Below, piece after piece: positions 1-10,910 of a DNA stretch of 64,000 nt. Under the pieces are notes generated by a model. The model was not told the DNA's origin and did no database searches. It was given only the letters and a program-made list of their open reading frames with translations. Source of the stretch: Alopecurus myosuroides (Eukaryota; Streptophyta; Magnoliopsida; Poales; Poaceae); assembly GCA_028641055.1 (NCBI GenBank), contig CM054059.1, positions 47,687,682 through 47,751,681 of the forward strand, given 5' to 3'. Numbering within the stretch: the stretch's first letter is position 1; each line of letters opens with the position of its first letter. The position numbers and the translations under genes are program-made.

Positions 1-2957
1 TGTTTTCGATTTAAAACCTTTACCCGATGATCTTAAATATGCTTATATTGATGAGAAGAAAACATATCCTCTTATTATTAGTTCTAAACTTTCAGGTGAA
101 GAAGAGGAAAGGTTATTAGGAATATAGAAGAAACATCGTGGAGCCATTGGATATACTCTTGATGGTTTGAAGGGTATTTCCCCTACTATATGTTAGCATG
201 TTATTAATATAGAACCACATGCAAAGCCCGTAGTTGAACATCAACGTTGTTTAATTCCTAAGATGAAGGAAGTGGTAAGAAATGAGGTATTAATACTCCT
301 TGATTCTGGTATTATTTTTCCTATTTCTTATAGTAGATGGGTAAGCCCTGTGCATTGTGTCCCTAAGAAGGGAGGGATGATTGTTGTGCCTAATGAAAAT
401 AATGAGCTTATTCCTCAAAGAGTAGTAGTTGGTTATAGTATGTGCATTGATTTTAGGAAAGTTAACAAGGTTACTAAGAAAGATCATTATCCTTTGCCTT
501 TTATTGATCAAATGCTAGATAGGCTGTCTAAGAAAACTCATTTTTTGCTTTCTTGATGGTTATTCTGGGTTTTCTCAAATTGCTGTTAGGAAGCAAGATC
601 AAGAGAAAACAACTTTTACTTGTCCTTTTGGAAGTTATGCTTATAGATGTATGCCTTTTGGTTTGTGTAATGCTCCTGCTACGTTTCAAAGATGCATGTC
701 TGCTATTTTTCATGGTTTTTGTGAAGAAATTGTGAAAGTATTCATGGGCGATTTCTTCTTCTATGGAACTTCTTTTGATAACTGCTTGCACAATCTTGAC
801 AAAGTTTTGCAGAGATGTGAGGAAACTAATCTTGTTATTAATTGGGAGAACTGTAACTTTATGGTGAATGAAGGAATTGTTCTTGGACATAATTTTTTTG
901 AAAGAGGTATTGAAGTTAACAGAGCTAAAGTGGAAGCAATAGAGAAAATGCCCTGTCCCAGGGATGTTAAAGGTATTCGTAGTGTTCTTGGTCATGCTGG
1001 TTTTTATTGGAGGTTTATTAAAGATTTCACTAAAATATCAAAGCCTCTTACTAATCTTCTTCAAAAAATACGTACCTTTTGTTTTTGATGATGATTATAA
1101 GGAAGCCTTTGAAACATTAAAGAAGGCTTTAACTACTGCTCCTATTGTTCAACCACCTGATTGGAATTTGCCTTTTGAAACTATGTGTGATGCTAGTAAC
1201 TTTGCTATAGGGGTTGTTCTTCGACATCGAGTAGATAAGAAATTGAATGTTATTCATTATGCTAATAAGACTCTTGATGCTTCTCAAAAGAATTATGCTA
1301 CCATTGAAAATGAGTCCTTAGCTGTGGTTTTTTCTTGTGAAAACTTTAGACCTTATATTTTTTATTCAAAAGTTACTATTCATATTTCTCATGCTGCTAT
1401 TAGATACCTTATGGAAAAGAAAGATGCTAAGCCTAGGCTTATTAGATGGGTGCTGCTTTTACAAGAGTTTGATTTGCATATTGTGAATAGGAAGGGTGCT
1501 AAAAATCCTGTTGCTGATAATTTGTCTAGATTGGAAAACATTGCTTATGACCCTATTCCTGTTGATGATAGTTTACCAAATGAACAACTAGCCGCAATAA
1601 AGGTAAACTCCCAAGATAGTCCATGGTATGCAGATTATGCAAACTTTATTGTTTCCAAGTATTTGCCTCCAACATTTACAGCTCAACAAAGAAGAAAATT
1701 CTTTTATGATTTGAGGCATTATTTTTGGGATGAGCGACACTTATATGAAGAAGGAGTAGATTGTATTATGCGAAGATGTGTTCCAGATCATGAACAACGA
1801 GAGATATTGAGAAAATGCCATGGTAGTGCTTATGGAGGACATCATGCTGGAGATAGAACCGCACAAAAGGTTCTACAATCAGGTTTCTATTGGCCTACTC
1901 TCTTTAACGATGCACGTAAATTTGTTTTATCTTGTGATGAATGTCAAAAGAGTTGGTAATATTTCTAGACGCAATGAAATGCCTATGAGTTATTCTCTTG
2001 TTATTAAACTTTTTGATTGTTGGGGATTTGACTTTATGGGTCTGTTTCTTCCTTCGATTGGTTACACTCATATTCTTGTTGTTGTTGATTATGTTACTAA
2101 ATGGGTAGAAGCCATACCTACTAAGAGTGATGATGGTGAAACCTCTTTGAAAATGCTTAAAGATGTTATTTTCCCTAGGTTTGGTGTGCATATATATCTT
2201 ATGACTGATGGAGGTTCTCACTTTATTCATGTTGGTTTTATAAAAACCCTTGCTAAATATGATGTTAATCATAGAATTGCCTCAGCTTATCATCCTCAAA
2301 CCAGTGGGCAAGTAGAATTATCAAATAGAGAAATTAAATCTATCTTGCAAAAGACTATTAATAAATCTAGGAAAAATTGGTCTTAAAAGTTAATGATGCT
2401 TTATGGGCTTACAAAACTTCTTATAAAAATCCTATGGTTATGTCTCCTTATAAAATGGTTTATGGAAAATCTTGTCACTTTCCTGTAGAATTAGAACACA
2501 AAGCTTATTGGGCGGTGAAAGAACTTAATAAAGATTTTAAACTTGCTGGTAAGAAAAGAATGCTTGATTTGAGTTCTCTAGATGAATGTAGATGTGAAGC
2601 TTATGAAAATGCTAGACTCTTTAAAGATAAATTTAAAGAATGGCATGATAGGAGAATTCTTAAAAGATAGTTTCATGTTGGGGAGAAAGTTCTATGGTAT
2701 AGGTCTCGTCTTAGATTTTTTGCAGGAAAATTACTCTCAAGATGGGAAGGACCTTATGTTATTGAAGAGGTGTACCGTTCGGGTGTAAAATTTCTTCACT
2801 TAAAGATAACACTACACAAGTGGTGAATGGGCAAAGACTCAAACATTATATTTCTGGGGATTCTTATGATGAAGATGTTCATATTATTCAAGTGGTGACT
2901 CCGGAGAAGTTTATTAGAGGGAAGATTACAGAAACTACAGAGTACGTTTTCGATTAG
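1..2957 (+). pseudogene. Ty3/gypsy retrotransposon pol (reverse transcriptase, RNase H, integrase), decayed
   Basis: This is the polyprotein of a Ty3/gypsy LTR retrotransposon, entering from the left edge. In order I read reverse transcriptase (about 230-1080, with MPFGLCNAPATFQRCM near 651), RNase H (about 1080-1560), the HHCC zinc-binding region (about 1700-1960, [11 protein letters not shown] then CDECQ) and the integrase core (about 2030-2350, GFDFMG, MTDGGSHF and SGQVELSNRE carrying D, D and E), then a C-terminal tail to about 2957. The frame is broken by early stops (TAG near 127 and 196) and by shifts near 555, 1085, 1955 and 2385. The RT catalytic box reads FMGD (741-752), so one metal-binding Asp is Gly. 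In RNase H the expected Asp is Ser (1387-1389). It is dead as a protein gene. Family placement is by motif recognition; the exact family name is not proven. Confidence 0.93.
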
Positions 2958-3187
2958 GTAATAGTTCTCTTAAGAAAAATTTCGCGTATCGCTTTCCAAC
3001 TTATATTTTTATCGTTTATGGAAAATATGAAAAATATTGAGCCGAAGAAGGGTAGGAGGCGTTACCCGGGGGCACCACACCACCTGGGGCGCAGGCCCAC
3101 CTCTGGCCACGCCAGCCCATGGTGTGGGCGCCCCGGAGCCCCTCTCCGACCCGTTTTCGCACTGCACCTTCCTTTCCTTACGTATAT

Positions 3188-3202
3188 CTTTGCTATATAA
3201 TC
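3188..3202 (+). promoter_or_regulatory. Candidate TATA box upstream of the accessory gypsy ORF
   Basis: The text TTTGCTATATAATCTC lies about 100 bases before the ATG at 3295, after a GC-rich stretch. It has the spacing of a plant core promoter and would let the post-pol ORF be transcribed apart from the genomic RNA. This is inference from position only. Confidence 0.3.
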
Positions 3203-3294
3203 TCTCGGATCCCCCGAGGTCCGTATATCGTTTTCTCGTTGTGTTTCTATTTTGACCTGTTTCTGCCAGGATCTGTTTTCAGTTTAGAAGCACC

Positions 3295-3561
3295 ATGGTC
3301 TCCACCAACAACAACAAGGGGAAGGAGCCTATGGAAGATGATTTCCTAGGCCCGAAGCTGGAGGAGGAGATCGAGAGTGAAGCTGAAGGATATGTAGAAG
3401 AAGAATTGCACGTGCACCCACGTGCCACCGTCGCAAGCATTGGAGTGGTAGCAAAACCCTTCAAGCAAACGACAAGGATGAGCACTGGAGGGAAGGCCCC
3501 ACGTCACAACTTGGCTTCAAGGACACCACTTCCAGGCATAAAAAACCTTTCCATACCTTAA
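3295..3561 (+). CDS. Post-pol accessory ORF of the gypsy element (acidic, truncated)
   Basis: An 88-residue frame begins MVSTNNNKGKEPMEDDFLG and is rich in Glu and Asp through residue 45. It lies downstream of pol in the same orientation and upstream of the polypurine tract, the place where several grass gypsy families carry an extra sense-strand ORF of unknown role. Reading on past the stop at 3559 gives more in-frame text interrupted by further stops up to about 3850, so the original product was probably longer. No catalytic domain is visible. Function unknown; I do not assign one. Confidence 0.5.
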   Translation: MVSTNNNKGKEPMEDDFLGPKLEEEIESEAEGYVEEELHVHPRATVASIGVVAKPFKQTTRMSTGGKAPRHNLASRTPLPGIKNLSIP

Positions 3562-5510
3562 TCCATGAGTATCAATCTAAGAAGGTACCCGAGGCAAAGT
3601 TTCCTTCTCGCCGGGATATGGATCGTTCTAACTATGCAGGTGAGGAAAGCCCCTGATCTGATATGGTGTAGGAGAGTAATTCCAAGAGTTGGGACTCACC
3701 GCTGGACAAGTTCATGGACCGTAGCGAGAGCAATACGGAGCTGATATGCATGCTAATTTATGTCACTGATGATTTGAAGGAGCCAGTTGATAAAGCTTAT
3801 TAAGAAGAGTTCAGCACCACCACCGAAGAATTAATTCGTCATTGGTATTGGCATCCCCTTGACTTGTTCCAAGCTTGGGGGAGTGCTACGGTATCACACC
3901 ATTATCTTTCACCTTTTTAGCTTTAAGTAGAGTCATATCATGAGTAGAGAAGTTATCATATATGATGGTTTGCAATATGGAAGCATCTCTCCTTTAGTTG
4001 GTTATCGTTGTATCCCTTGGTTTGAGTTACCGTTATGGAATATTAATGAGAAGTTTCATCATTTAATTTATACACTTTGTTTTAGCTTGCAATTTTTGTT
4101 ATATGGTTGATCTTGTTATTGGTATTGGTATCAATATTGGAGCATCAAGTTAATATAGTTGGTTTTGGCAAACTTAGCATTGGTCAGTAGCAACAATATT
4201 TTGAGGCTTAAGTAGAAAAGAGGGAATTGCATGTAGATATATTATTCCATGATCTTTCTTTCTTGTTGGCTCATAAGCTTAGTATTCTCAAGTTAATATT
4301 GTTTGTACTTCCAAGGAAGATTGCATGATTGGTTCTATCATATGTATATTTGTTTGTTTTCCCTCAACTCTTATGCTTGCTACCCAGCCTTGCTAGCCAA
4401 AAACCTGTACTGAGAGGGAATGCTTCTCCTGCATCCAAACCCGGAGCCCCAAAACCATGCCATTTGTGTCCACCATACCTACCTATATGTGATATTTAAC
4501 CGCCACTCCAAGTAAATTGCTTGTGTGCTACCTTTAAACCTTTAAAATTACACCTGTTTTATGCCCCTGTTTTAGCTCATGAGGACGCAAATAGAGAATC
4601 TTTATCTCACTTGTTTATTGTACTTTAGACACCTGGACTAGTGGCTTCATCCGCTTATCCAAAATGATAGAAGAGCTGACAGCGGGGTGCCTAGCTAGCC
4701 CCAATATTGGTTACTATAAAATTCTCTTCACTATTTTTGCCCCTGATTTATCAGTCAAAGCATAATTATGTAAACAAAAGAGAAGAGAGATGGTCTGTTG
4801 ATTTCAGTTAGCGTTCTTCAATGGGAGCCGCTCTTCTAAGGTCTAGTTTCCTTGTGACATAGCCTTTTTTGTTTGCTATTCGTTGACATAAACATACACC
4901 ACTCTCAAAATTGTTTTCAATACCTCTGTATATCAAATGAAAAGCTCTAGCACACGAGTTAATCCCTGCTTCCCTTTGCGAAGGGCCTATCTTTACCTTT
5001 ATGTTGAGTCAGTAAACCTACTCCTTTCTGTCTTAAGCAAGGATTTGATTTGTTGTGATCCATCCATCTATATGTTGATTTACTCAATCATGTCTTTTAT
5101 CCTTACTTGTTTAGTACAAATATTTTTATCTGAATGAATACCACTTTGAAAGTTATCAAAGAATGCAAAGAGACTGTTATGATTAAGCATGTTAAACACT
5201 GCAATATAAGCTCTAATATAAAGACTGTGATCGAAAGATAAGTACAATATGTCAATTGTTATCTGACCAAGTACGAAGTTTGCCTTCACCAATTATGATT
5301 TCCTTTTTGCACCTTTATTTTGATTCCCTCTACTTGTTTCAAGTTAAATTATATGAGAAGAAGTTGCCGTATAGAATGACTTGTGTATTGATAGATGTGA
5401 TGCTTCTTGTCCGTATTTTATTTATCGACACCTTACTCCATAAACATGTGGTCATGTTTACCGAGTTCGGTTTCGCTTGGGGACAACTGAGGTCTACGCT
5501 TGGGGGGAGT

Positions 5511-7021
5511 TGGTACGTCCGATTTGCATCACAATTTTATATTGTAATTTTCTGTTATTCATCGATATATTTCATATTATGATGCATTACTTATGTTATT
5601 TTATCTTATTTTGCGTATTTAATAATTATTGGAGAATAAACACCGAGACCAGAAATCTGATGATTAAAGCACCGTCAAGATACCCTATTTCAGAAGATCG
5701 GAAGAAGAAGGGGGGCATCATAGGAGTCTTAGAAGTACAGAAGAGGGAGCCAGCCACGAGGAGACCCGGAGGGAGCCACTAGGGGCCCACAACACTAGGG
5801 GACGCGCCCCCCGTTGGCCGCGCCTGGGGTGGTGTGGCCACCTTGGCCCGCCTCTGGCCACCTTCTTTCGTGTACTTGACCCCAAGGGAACCCTAAGCCC
5901 TAGAGAACCATCGAGAAAATATTCCGCCGCCTCCTCGGGGCGGAAAACAACATAGAGAGAAAAGCTTCCCGGCAGGGAGAAATCTGCAGGGGAAATTCCT
6001 CCCCGTAAGGGGAAAATCATCGCCATCGTCACTGTCATTGCTCCGGGCATCATCAAGATTGGCATCGCCATCATCATCATCATCACCAATACCATCACCC
6101 TCACCATCCATTTCCATTCTGCTGTAACAATTAGGGTTCTATGTCGTTGTTCTTCACTAGATCTCTCTCCCGGTGTGGATTACTTGTTAGTAGTTGATGC
6201 TTGTGAGATTTATCGGTGTTTGCACTTTATGACCAGATTGTTATTCATCATTATATAACCTATTATTATGATCCATATGATGTCTTGTGAGTAGTTTGTT
6301 TAGTTCTTGAGGACATGGGAGAAGTCAAGATGTTAGTAGTGGAATTATGTTGAAGTAATATCTAGTGGTTTGATATTTAAGTTGTGGTGTTATTCTTCTA
6401 GTGGTGTCATGTGAACATCGACTACATGACACTTCACCTTTATGGGCCTAGGAGGATGCATTGTGCATTTGGCTACTAATTGTGGGGTTGCCGGAGTGAC
6501 AGAAATTTAAACCCCCGTTAGGAAACCGATGCACGAGGGAGTGTAGGATCCCAGAGTTTAAGGTTGTGGTTAGATTTATCTTAATTACTTTCTTGTAGTT
6601 GCGGATGGTTGCAAGGGGTTTAATCACAAGTTTGTATTAGTCCTAGTTGGGCGGTGCATTAACATAGGTTCACCCACACAACACTTATCAAAACAATAAA
6701 TATTAATCAACTGTATGAAACCAAAGCGCTTGACGAAGTTCCCATGTGTCCTCGAGAACATTTGGTAATCATAAGTAGAACAATCGGCTTGTCCTTTTAT
6801 CTCAAAAGGATTGAACCACTCGTTGCAATTATATTTACGGTCTTTTATTTACTTGCGCTTTATTTATGTGCTATATCAAAAACCACCAAAAACCCGTTTG
6901 CTAGTGTTTACAGTGAATCCTCTATCCAACCTACTTGTCAACACATTCTGCTCCTCGTTGGGTTCGAGATTCTTATTTATCGAAAGTACTACGATACACA
7001 CCCTATACTTGTGGGTCATCA
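5511..7021 (+). repeat. Gypsy LTR (3' LTR of the left-arm element)
   Basis: The LTR begins TGGTACGTCCGATTTGCAT directly after a purine tract and ends TTGTGGGTCATCA, giving 1511 bp. Internally it has a GC-rich block, a short ATC microsatellite (about 6063-6085), the text TGACACTTCACCTTTATGGG, and a terminal segment TGCTCCTCGTTGGGTTCGA typical of a large grass gypsy LTR group. The preceding pol, accessory ORF and purine tract make it the 3' LTR of the element entering from the left edge. Short frames inside it, including the minus-strand frames at 5718-6117, are by-products of the repeat. No matching 5' LTR is in the window, so age cannot be read. Confidence 0.85.
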
Positions 7022-7306
7022 ATGATCTATTACCTTCTACGTTGAGAACTACGTGATGATGTGAATGTGATTAATATTTATCTACCATCATCTTTTGCAC
7101 AAGGTTTGATCTCAACCATATCCTATATCTATGTCTCTTATCATGCTTGTATTATATTGTACTATGAACCCATTGTTGTGCATTTTTTGTTCTTGCAAAA
7201 GTCATCTATGAACACACTTAGGGGGAGCTTTTTATTTGTTCATATTTTTGGGTATGTTTTTATCTCAAATCCTTGCGTTATCATCTAACACAAAAAATGG
7301 GGAGAT
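7022..7306 (+). mobile_element. Copia 3' internal tail with polypurine tract
   Basis: AT-rich, gene-free sequence ending ACACAAAAAATGGGGAGAT immediately before an LTR that starts TGAAAGAGCATTTC. The purine-rich run and the start dinucleotide TG mark this as the 3' untranslated part of a copia element whose coding region is missing here, cut at the gypsy LTR end at 7021. Confidence 0.6.
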
Positions 7307-8505
7307 TGAAAGAGCATTTCTTATCCCTTATGGTTTTGTGTGTTAGTTAAAAACACTAGTGATATTTAATCAAGTGTTAAGTGGTGCAAGTTATATAGAT
7401 AATTTTACAAGCACCAAGCACCAAAAAGTCTAAGAAAATATCTTTGTTTATTTTTCTGGTCTCGACGGTTTATTTGGCCTAAATGGGCCGGATATTCCGG
7501 GGGACGGATATTTTTTCCCTTAGAACCGAGGAGGAAAATCGGTTAAGGAAATTTCTGCCACAGCTCCTCGTGCTCGCGGATATTTGGCCGAAAGTTTCAC
7601 TTCCAAAGGGCCGGATATTTCGTTGGGAGGATATTCCTCCCTAGAAAAACCTAGTGAAGAAAATCGGCTAAGGACTAAACCGCGACATACCCTGGTGTGC
7701 CCGGATTATTTGGCCCGAAGGGCCGGATATTCCGGGGGGCTCATATTCCGCCCCAAAATTCCTGCAACGGTTACATTTATGAAAGGGTGTATAAATACCC
7801 CTCTCCTTCTTCAACCTCATGTTAGCTCGTCCTGCATTGAAGTCCCCATTAATTGAGCTAAATAAACTCAAGAGATATCCCAATCCCTCCACCTGAACTC
7901 GTTGATCTTCGGAGGATTGGAGGAGAAGGCCCCGATCTACATCTTCACCAAGTCGTTGTTTATTTCCCCCTTATTCACTTGAGGGATTCGTGTCTAGGTT
8001 TTCCTTGTAGAAAACCTAGACCTCATTGTTACTCACTTGTTGTTTGTAGCCGATTGTTTCTCTTCTTGGGAGCCCCCAATTCACTTGTGGGTGTGTGCCT
8101 CAAGCTCATTGTAAAGGCACCAATTTCCTCCTCGAAGGGAATCAATAGTGGAAGGTGAACTAGACCTTTGTGGCGAAGTTCATCGGAGAATAGGGTGAGG
8201 ACTTTGTGGCGTTGAGTATGCATTCGTGGTGAAAATCACACCCCTCCAACGAGACATACTCCCCTCAAAGGGAGGAACTCGGGAATACATCCTTGTCTCC
8301 ACATGCTTCCGCTATCGTTTCCTTCTATCCTTTACCTTTACTTTGTGTTTGTACATTTCTTAGTCTAGCTCTTGCCATATAGGTAAATTAACCTTAGTTG
8401 CATATCTGGAGAATTTACCTTTGTGTCAAGTCTAAATCGAAAAAGAATTAAAATTTGGAATTAGCACATATTCACCCCCTTCTAGGTGCCCATAATATCC
8501 ATTCA
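7307..8505 (+). repeat. Copia LTR (about 1.2 kb)
   Basis: It starts TGAAAGAGCATTTCTTATCC after a polypurine tract. It contains repeated blocks of a GGGCCGGATATT motif (about 7484, 7609 and 7718) and closes in text of the kind CATATTCACCCCCTTCTAGG, the usual 3' end of a group of grass copia LTRs. I place the end at ATTCA near 8505, with uncertainty of about 40 bases because no target duplication is available. The three GGCCGGATATT blocks suggest an internal tandem expansion. No gene lies inside. Confidence 0.7.
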
Positions 8506-9261
8506 CTTTGTTGAGGGAGTCGAAAGCCGGCGCAAAGCCGACGGTTCCTCGGTGAAGTCCAGTGACCCGAATCGAATCAAACCCATCTCGATTGTCGAGT
8601 TGTTGCTTTCCTTTGATGCCGAAAAAGCCTTGAATACACCGCTCCAGATTCCCATAGATGGTGCCAAATGTCGTGGGGTTACCATGGCACATCCCATGCT
8701 CATTGGGATAGGGTTTCATAGGGAGAAGAACGATGATGGACTACTCGTCTTGACACGACATGGGCACGATATACCTAGGTTCAGGCCCCTTCGGAAAGGT
8801 AAAACCCCTACTATATCCTGCTTGTCTGCTTATATTCCGGCACAAAGATCTCTCAGGTGTGTTCTCGCTCTCTGGCATGGTCTCGATTACAAGGGTTGCT
8901 GCACAGAATATGGTCTGGCGCAAAGATCTCTCGGGTGTGTTCTCTCTCTTCTATGACCCCCTCGTGGCCTTTATATAGGAGGCCGGGTCTTAGGAGTTCT
9001 TCCATGAATAGGATTCCTCTAGATTCGGTTTTCTAATCCGTGCTTGGCCCGCAAGATAAGTTTCCCGTGTTGGTCTTCCACCTGCGTATGTTGATGGGCT
9101 TTAGACCCGATGCTTTAGTGGGCCTTCTCGAAGGCCCTTGTAGTTGGATCGTACCCAGTATCAATCGTGGGGGAGGGGGATATTAGGCACCCCTACGTCA
9201 GGTGGTTCCCTCAACCCACATGTGGGCCCTAAGATTCTCTCTGTATCCCCTCTTCGCCTAA
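8506..9261. repeat. LTR-retrotransposon remnant, unassigned
   Basis: This block contains CGCAAAGATCTCTC twice, a motif similar to one usual in gypsy LTRs (GTTCAGGCCCCTTCGG), and a TATA-like CTTTATATAGGAGGCC near 8974. Its style resembles 62190-62815 at the other end of the window (GATTACAAGGG followed by a TTATATAG box). The frames at 8432-8978 do not resemble any protein I know. Boundaries are set only by the recognised neighbours. Confidence 0.4.
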
Positions 9262-10192
9262 TGCTACATGTTGTGTTTGCTGGGATCCGATGAATATTGA
9301 ATGCTATGTCAAGTGATTATCAATATATCATGTTTATGTTGTTTATGATCTTGCATGCTCTCTGTTACTAGTAGATTCTCTGGCCAAGTAGATGTTTTTA
9401 ACTCTAGAGGGAGTATTTATGCTCGATAGTGGGTTCATGCCTCCCTTTCATTCACGGTTGAGTGACAAAAATGTAACGGATGGGGGATGTGCTATTTCCA
9501 TTAGGGAGAAAACAACAATGTTTTCATTGTTTACATTACACACTTTACTTAAGAAAATAATCTGTTGCTTGCAACTTAATACCCGAGGTTTGATTGGATG
9601 ACGCTCCGAGGGTGAATTATTAGTCATAGATGTAGTTGGATAACGGTCTATGAATTATGTTGTAATGCCCGCATGAATCACATAGTTTTTTCATGTCATG
9701 CATATGAACTACGGTGAAGCCTTTATATATGTCAATTGTCCAGCTGTAATTTGTTTACCCAGTATGTTATCTATCTTTTATGGAGAGACGCCACTAGTGA
9801 ACTGTGGACCCCGGTCCATTCTTTTACACTGATAATACAACCACTTCAAACACTATTTTCTTTACTTCAATCATTGTTCTCTTTTCATTTACTGCAAACA
9901 AGTACTATTTTCTACACTATACATCTAATCCTTTGTGTTAGCAAAACCGGTGAGATTGACAACCTCACTGTTTAGTTGGGGAAAAGTATCTTGATTGTGT
10001 TGTGTAGATTCCACGCTCCTGCTGATCCTGGTAGTGCGCCCTGCCAACATCAGTTGTCATCAACCTTTAGAAGTGATTTCTTTCTCCTACTGGTCGATTA
10101 AATATTGGTTTCTTTCTGAGGGAAAACTTGCTGATGTGCTCTTCATACCTTCCTTTTGGGGTTTCCCAACGAGCGTACATCTACGCGTATCA
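9262..10192 (+). repeat. Gypsy LTR, 5'-truncated 3' part
   Basis: From ATGCTACATGTTGTGTTTGC the sequence runs parallel to 59514-60476, the 3' two-thirds of the LTR that starts at 58983, with many substitutions. Shared landmarks are GGGTTCATGCCTCCCTTTCA, GTCATAGATG, CTGTGGACCCCGGTCCATTC and CCTACTGGTCGATT. It ends CATCTACGCGTATCA at 10192, a plausible LTR terminus. The 5' part of this LTR is absent and an unrelated remnant abuts it at 9261. Confidence 0.75.
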
Positions 10193-10775
10193 TGGTGTTT
10201 ATGTCTTTTATGAGTATGAATATTTCCTACATTATGTACGGTTACTAATGCAGTTATCTATTGCTTGGCAAACATAGAATTGCACTCAAGGTGGATTAAT
10301 AATCATAGATGCAATTGGATAACAGACTATGTATGTGTTTACTTAATGCCTAGATGAATATTATACTGAACTTTACTTGTAATAATTAGTTTTTGTTCCA
10401 ATTCTATCTATTAGCCACTTGTAATTCGTTCACCCAACATATTTGCTCATTATCTTTTGGAGAGACACCACTAGTAAAACTATGGTCCCGATCCATTCTT
10501 TTACATTTTTATCCATTTTTTTCCAAACTATGCATTTAATCTCTTTCTTTTTCGCGGGAGGGAAGATTGACAACCTTGTTGAAGCGTTGGGGCAAAGGGA
10601 GTTTGTTTGTTGTGTGTAGGTCCATACTCGTTAAAACGCCGGTTGACGTGCACCATGTTAGAGATATCTTAGTCCTACCTTATTCGATTAACCCTTGGTT
10701 TAATTACTGGGGGAAATCTTTCTACTACTCTACATTATCTTCCTCTTGGGGTCTTCGACGGGTAATGACAATTCA
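10193..10775 (+). repeat. Second, more decayed gypsy LTR 3' part
   Basis: Directly after the LTR end at 10192 the same family text begins again in a more diverged form: AATAATCATAGATGC near 10298, GGAGAGACACCACTAG near 10460, GGTCCCGATCCATTC near 10484, GATTGACAACCTTG near 10565 and CTTCCTCTTGGGGTC near 10739. This makes two partial LTRs of one family in a row, either nested insertions or an old tandem arrangement. Nothing codes. Confidence 0.6.
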
Positions 10776-10910
10776 CCACATCACTCATTATCGTGCCTTT
10801 TTCGCCGTTTGCTTTTTGCCATGTGGGGCACCGGCAAAGAGACTTCCGTGCGTCTTAATGGCTTTCCCGTGTGCCCGAGGCACATGACAAATATCCGTTC
10901 TCCCGTAGTG
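10776..10910 (-). mobile_element. CACTA transposon terminus fragment
   Basis: Read on the - strand from 10910 the sequence starts CACTACGGGAGAACGG and continues with TTTGCCG-type text (CTTTGCCGGTGCCCC) and GGCACACGGGAAAG. These are characteristic of grass CACTA (En/Spm) terminal repeats, which carry subterminal 'CTTTGCCGTGTGCC' style motifs. Only about 130 bases of this end are visible and I find no partner terminus or transposase, so it is a stub. Confidence 0.5.

Larger units (their letters stand above)
2958..5510 (+). mobile_element. Gypsy element 3' internal region (post-pol), with polypurine tract
   Basis: This stretch links pol (1-2957) to the LTR starting at 5511 and belongs to gypsy elements. 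It holds an accessory ORF (3295-3561), a purine-rich segment AAGCTTGGGGGAG near 3871-3885, and a second purine tract just before the LTR (CTTGGGGGGAGT, about 5499-5510), which is where plus-strand priming would occur. A block at about 4440-5000 (starting near GTCCACCATACC) recurs at 57950-58500 on the + strand and at 60480-61000 on the - strand, so it is a shared gypsy 3' module. Apart from the accessory ORF I see no supported coding here; the short frames at 4937-5582 look accidental. Confidence 0.75.

Noticed and set aside
8486..8956. 156-aa plus-strand frame
   Set aside because: Lies in LTR-like text with an opposing frame of similar length and no domain.
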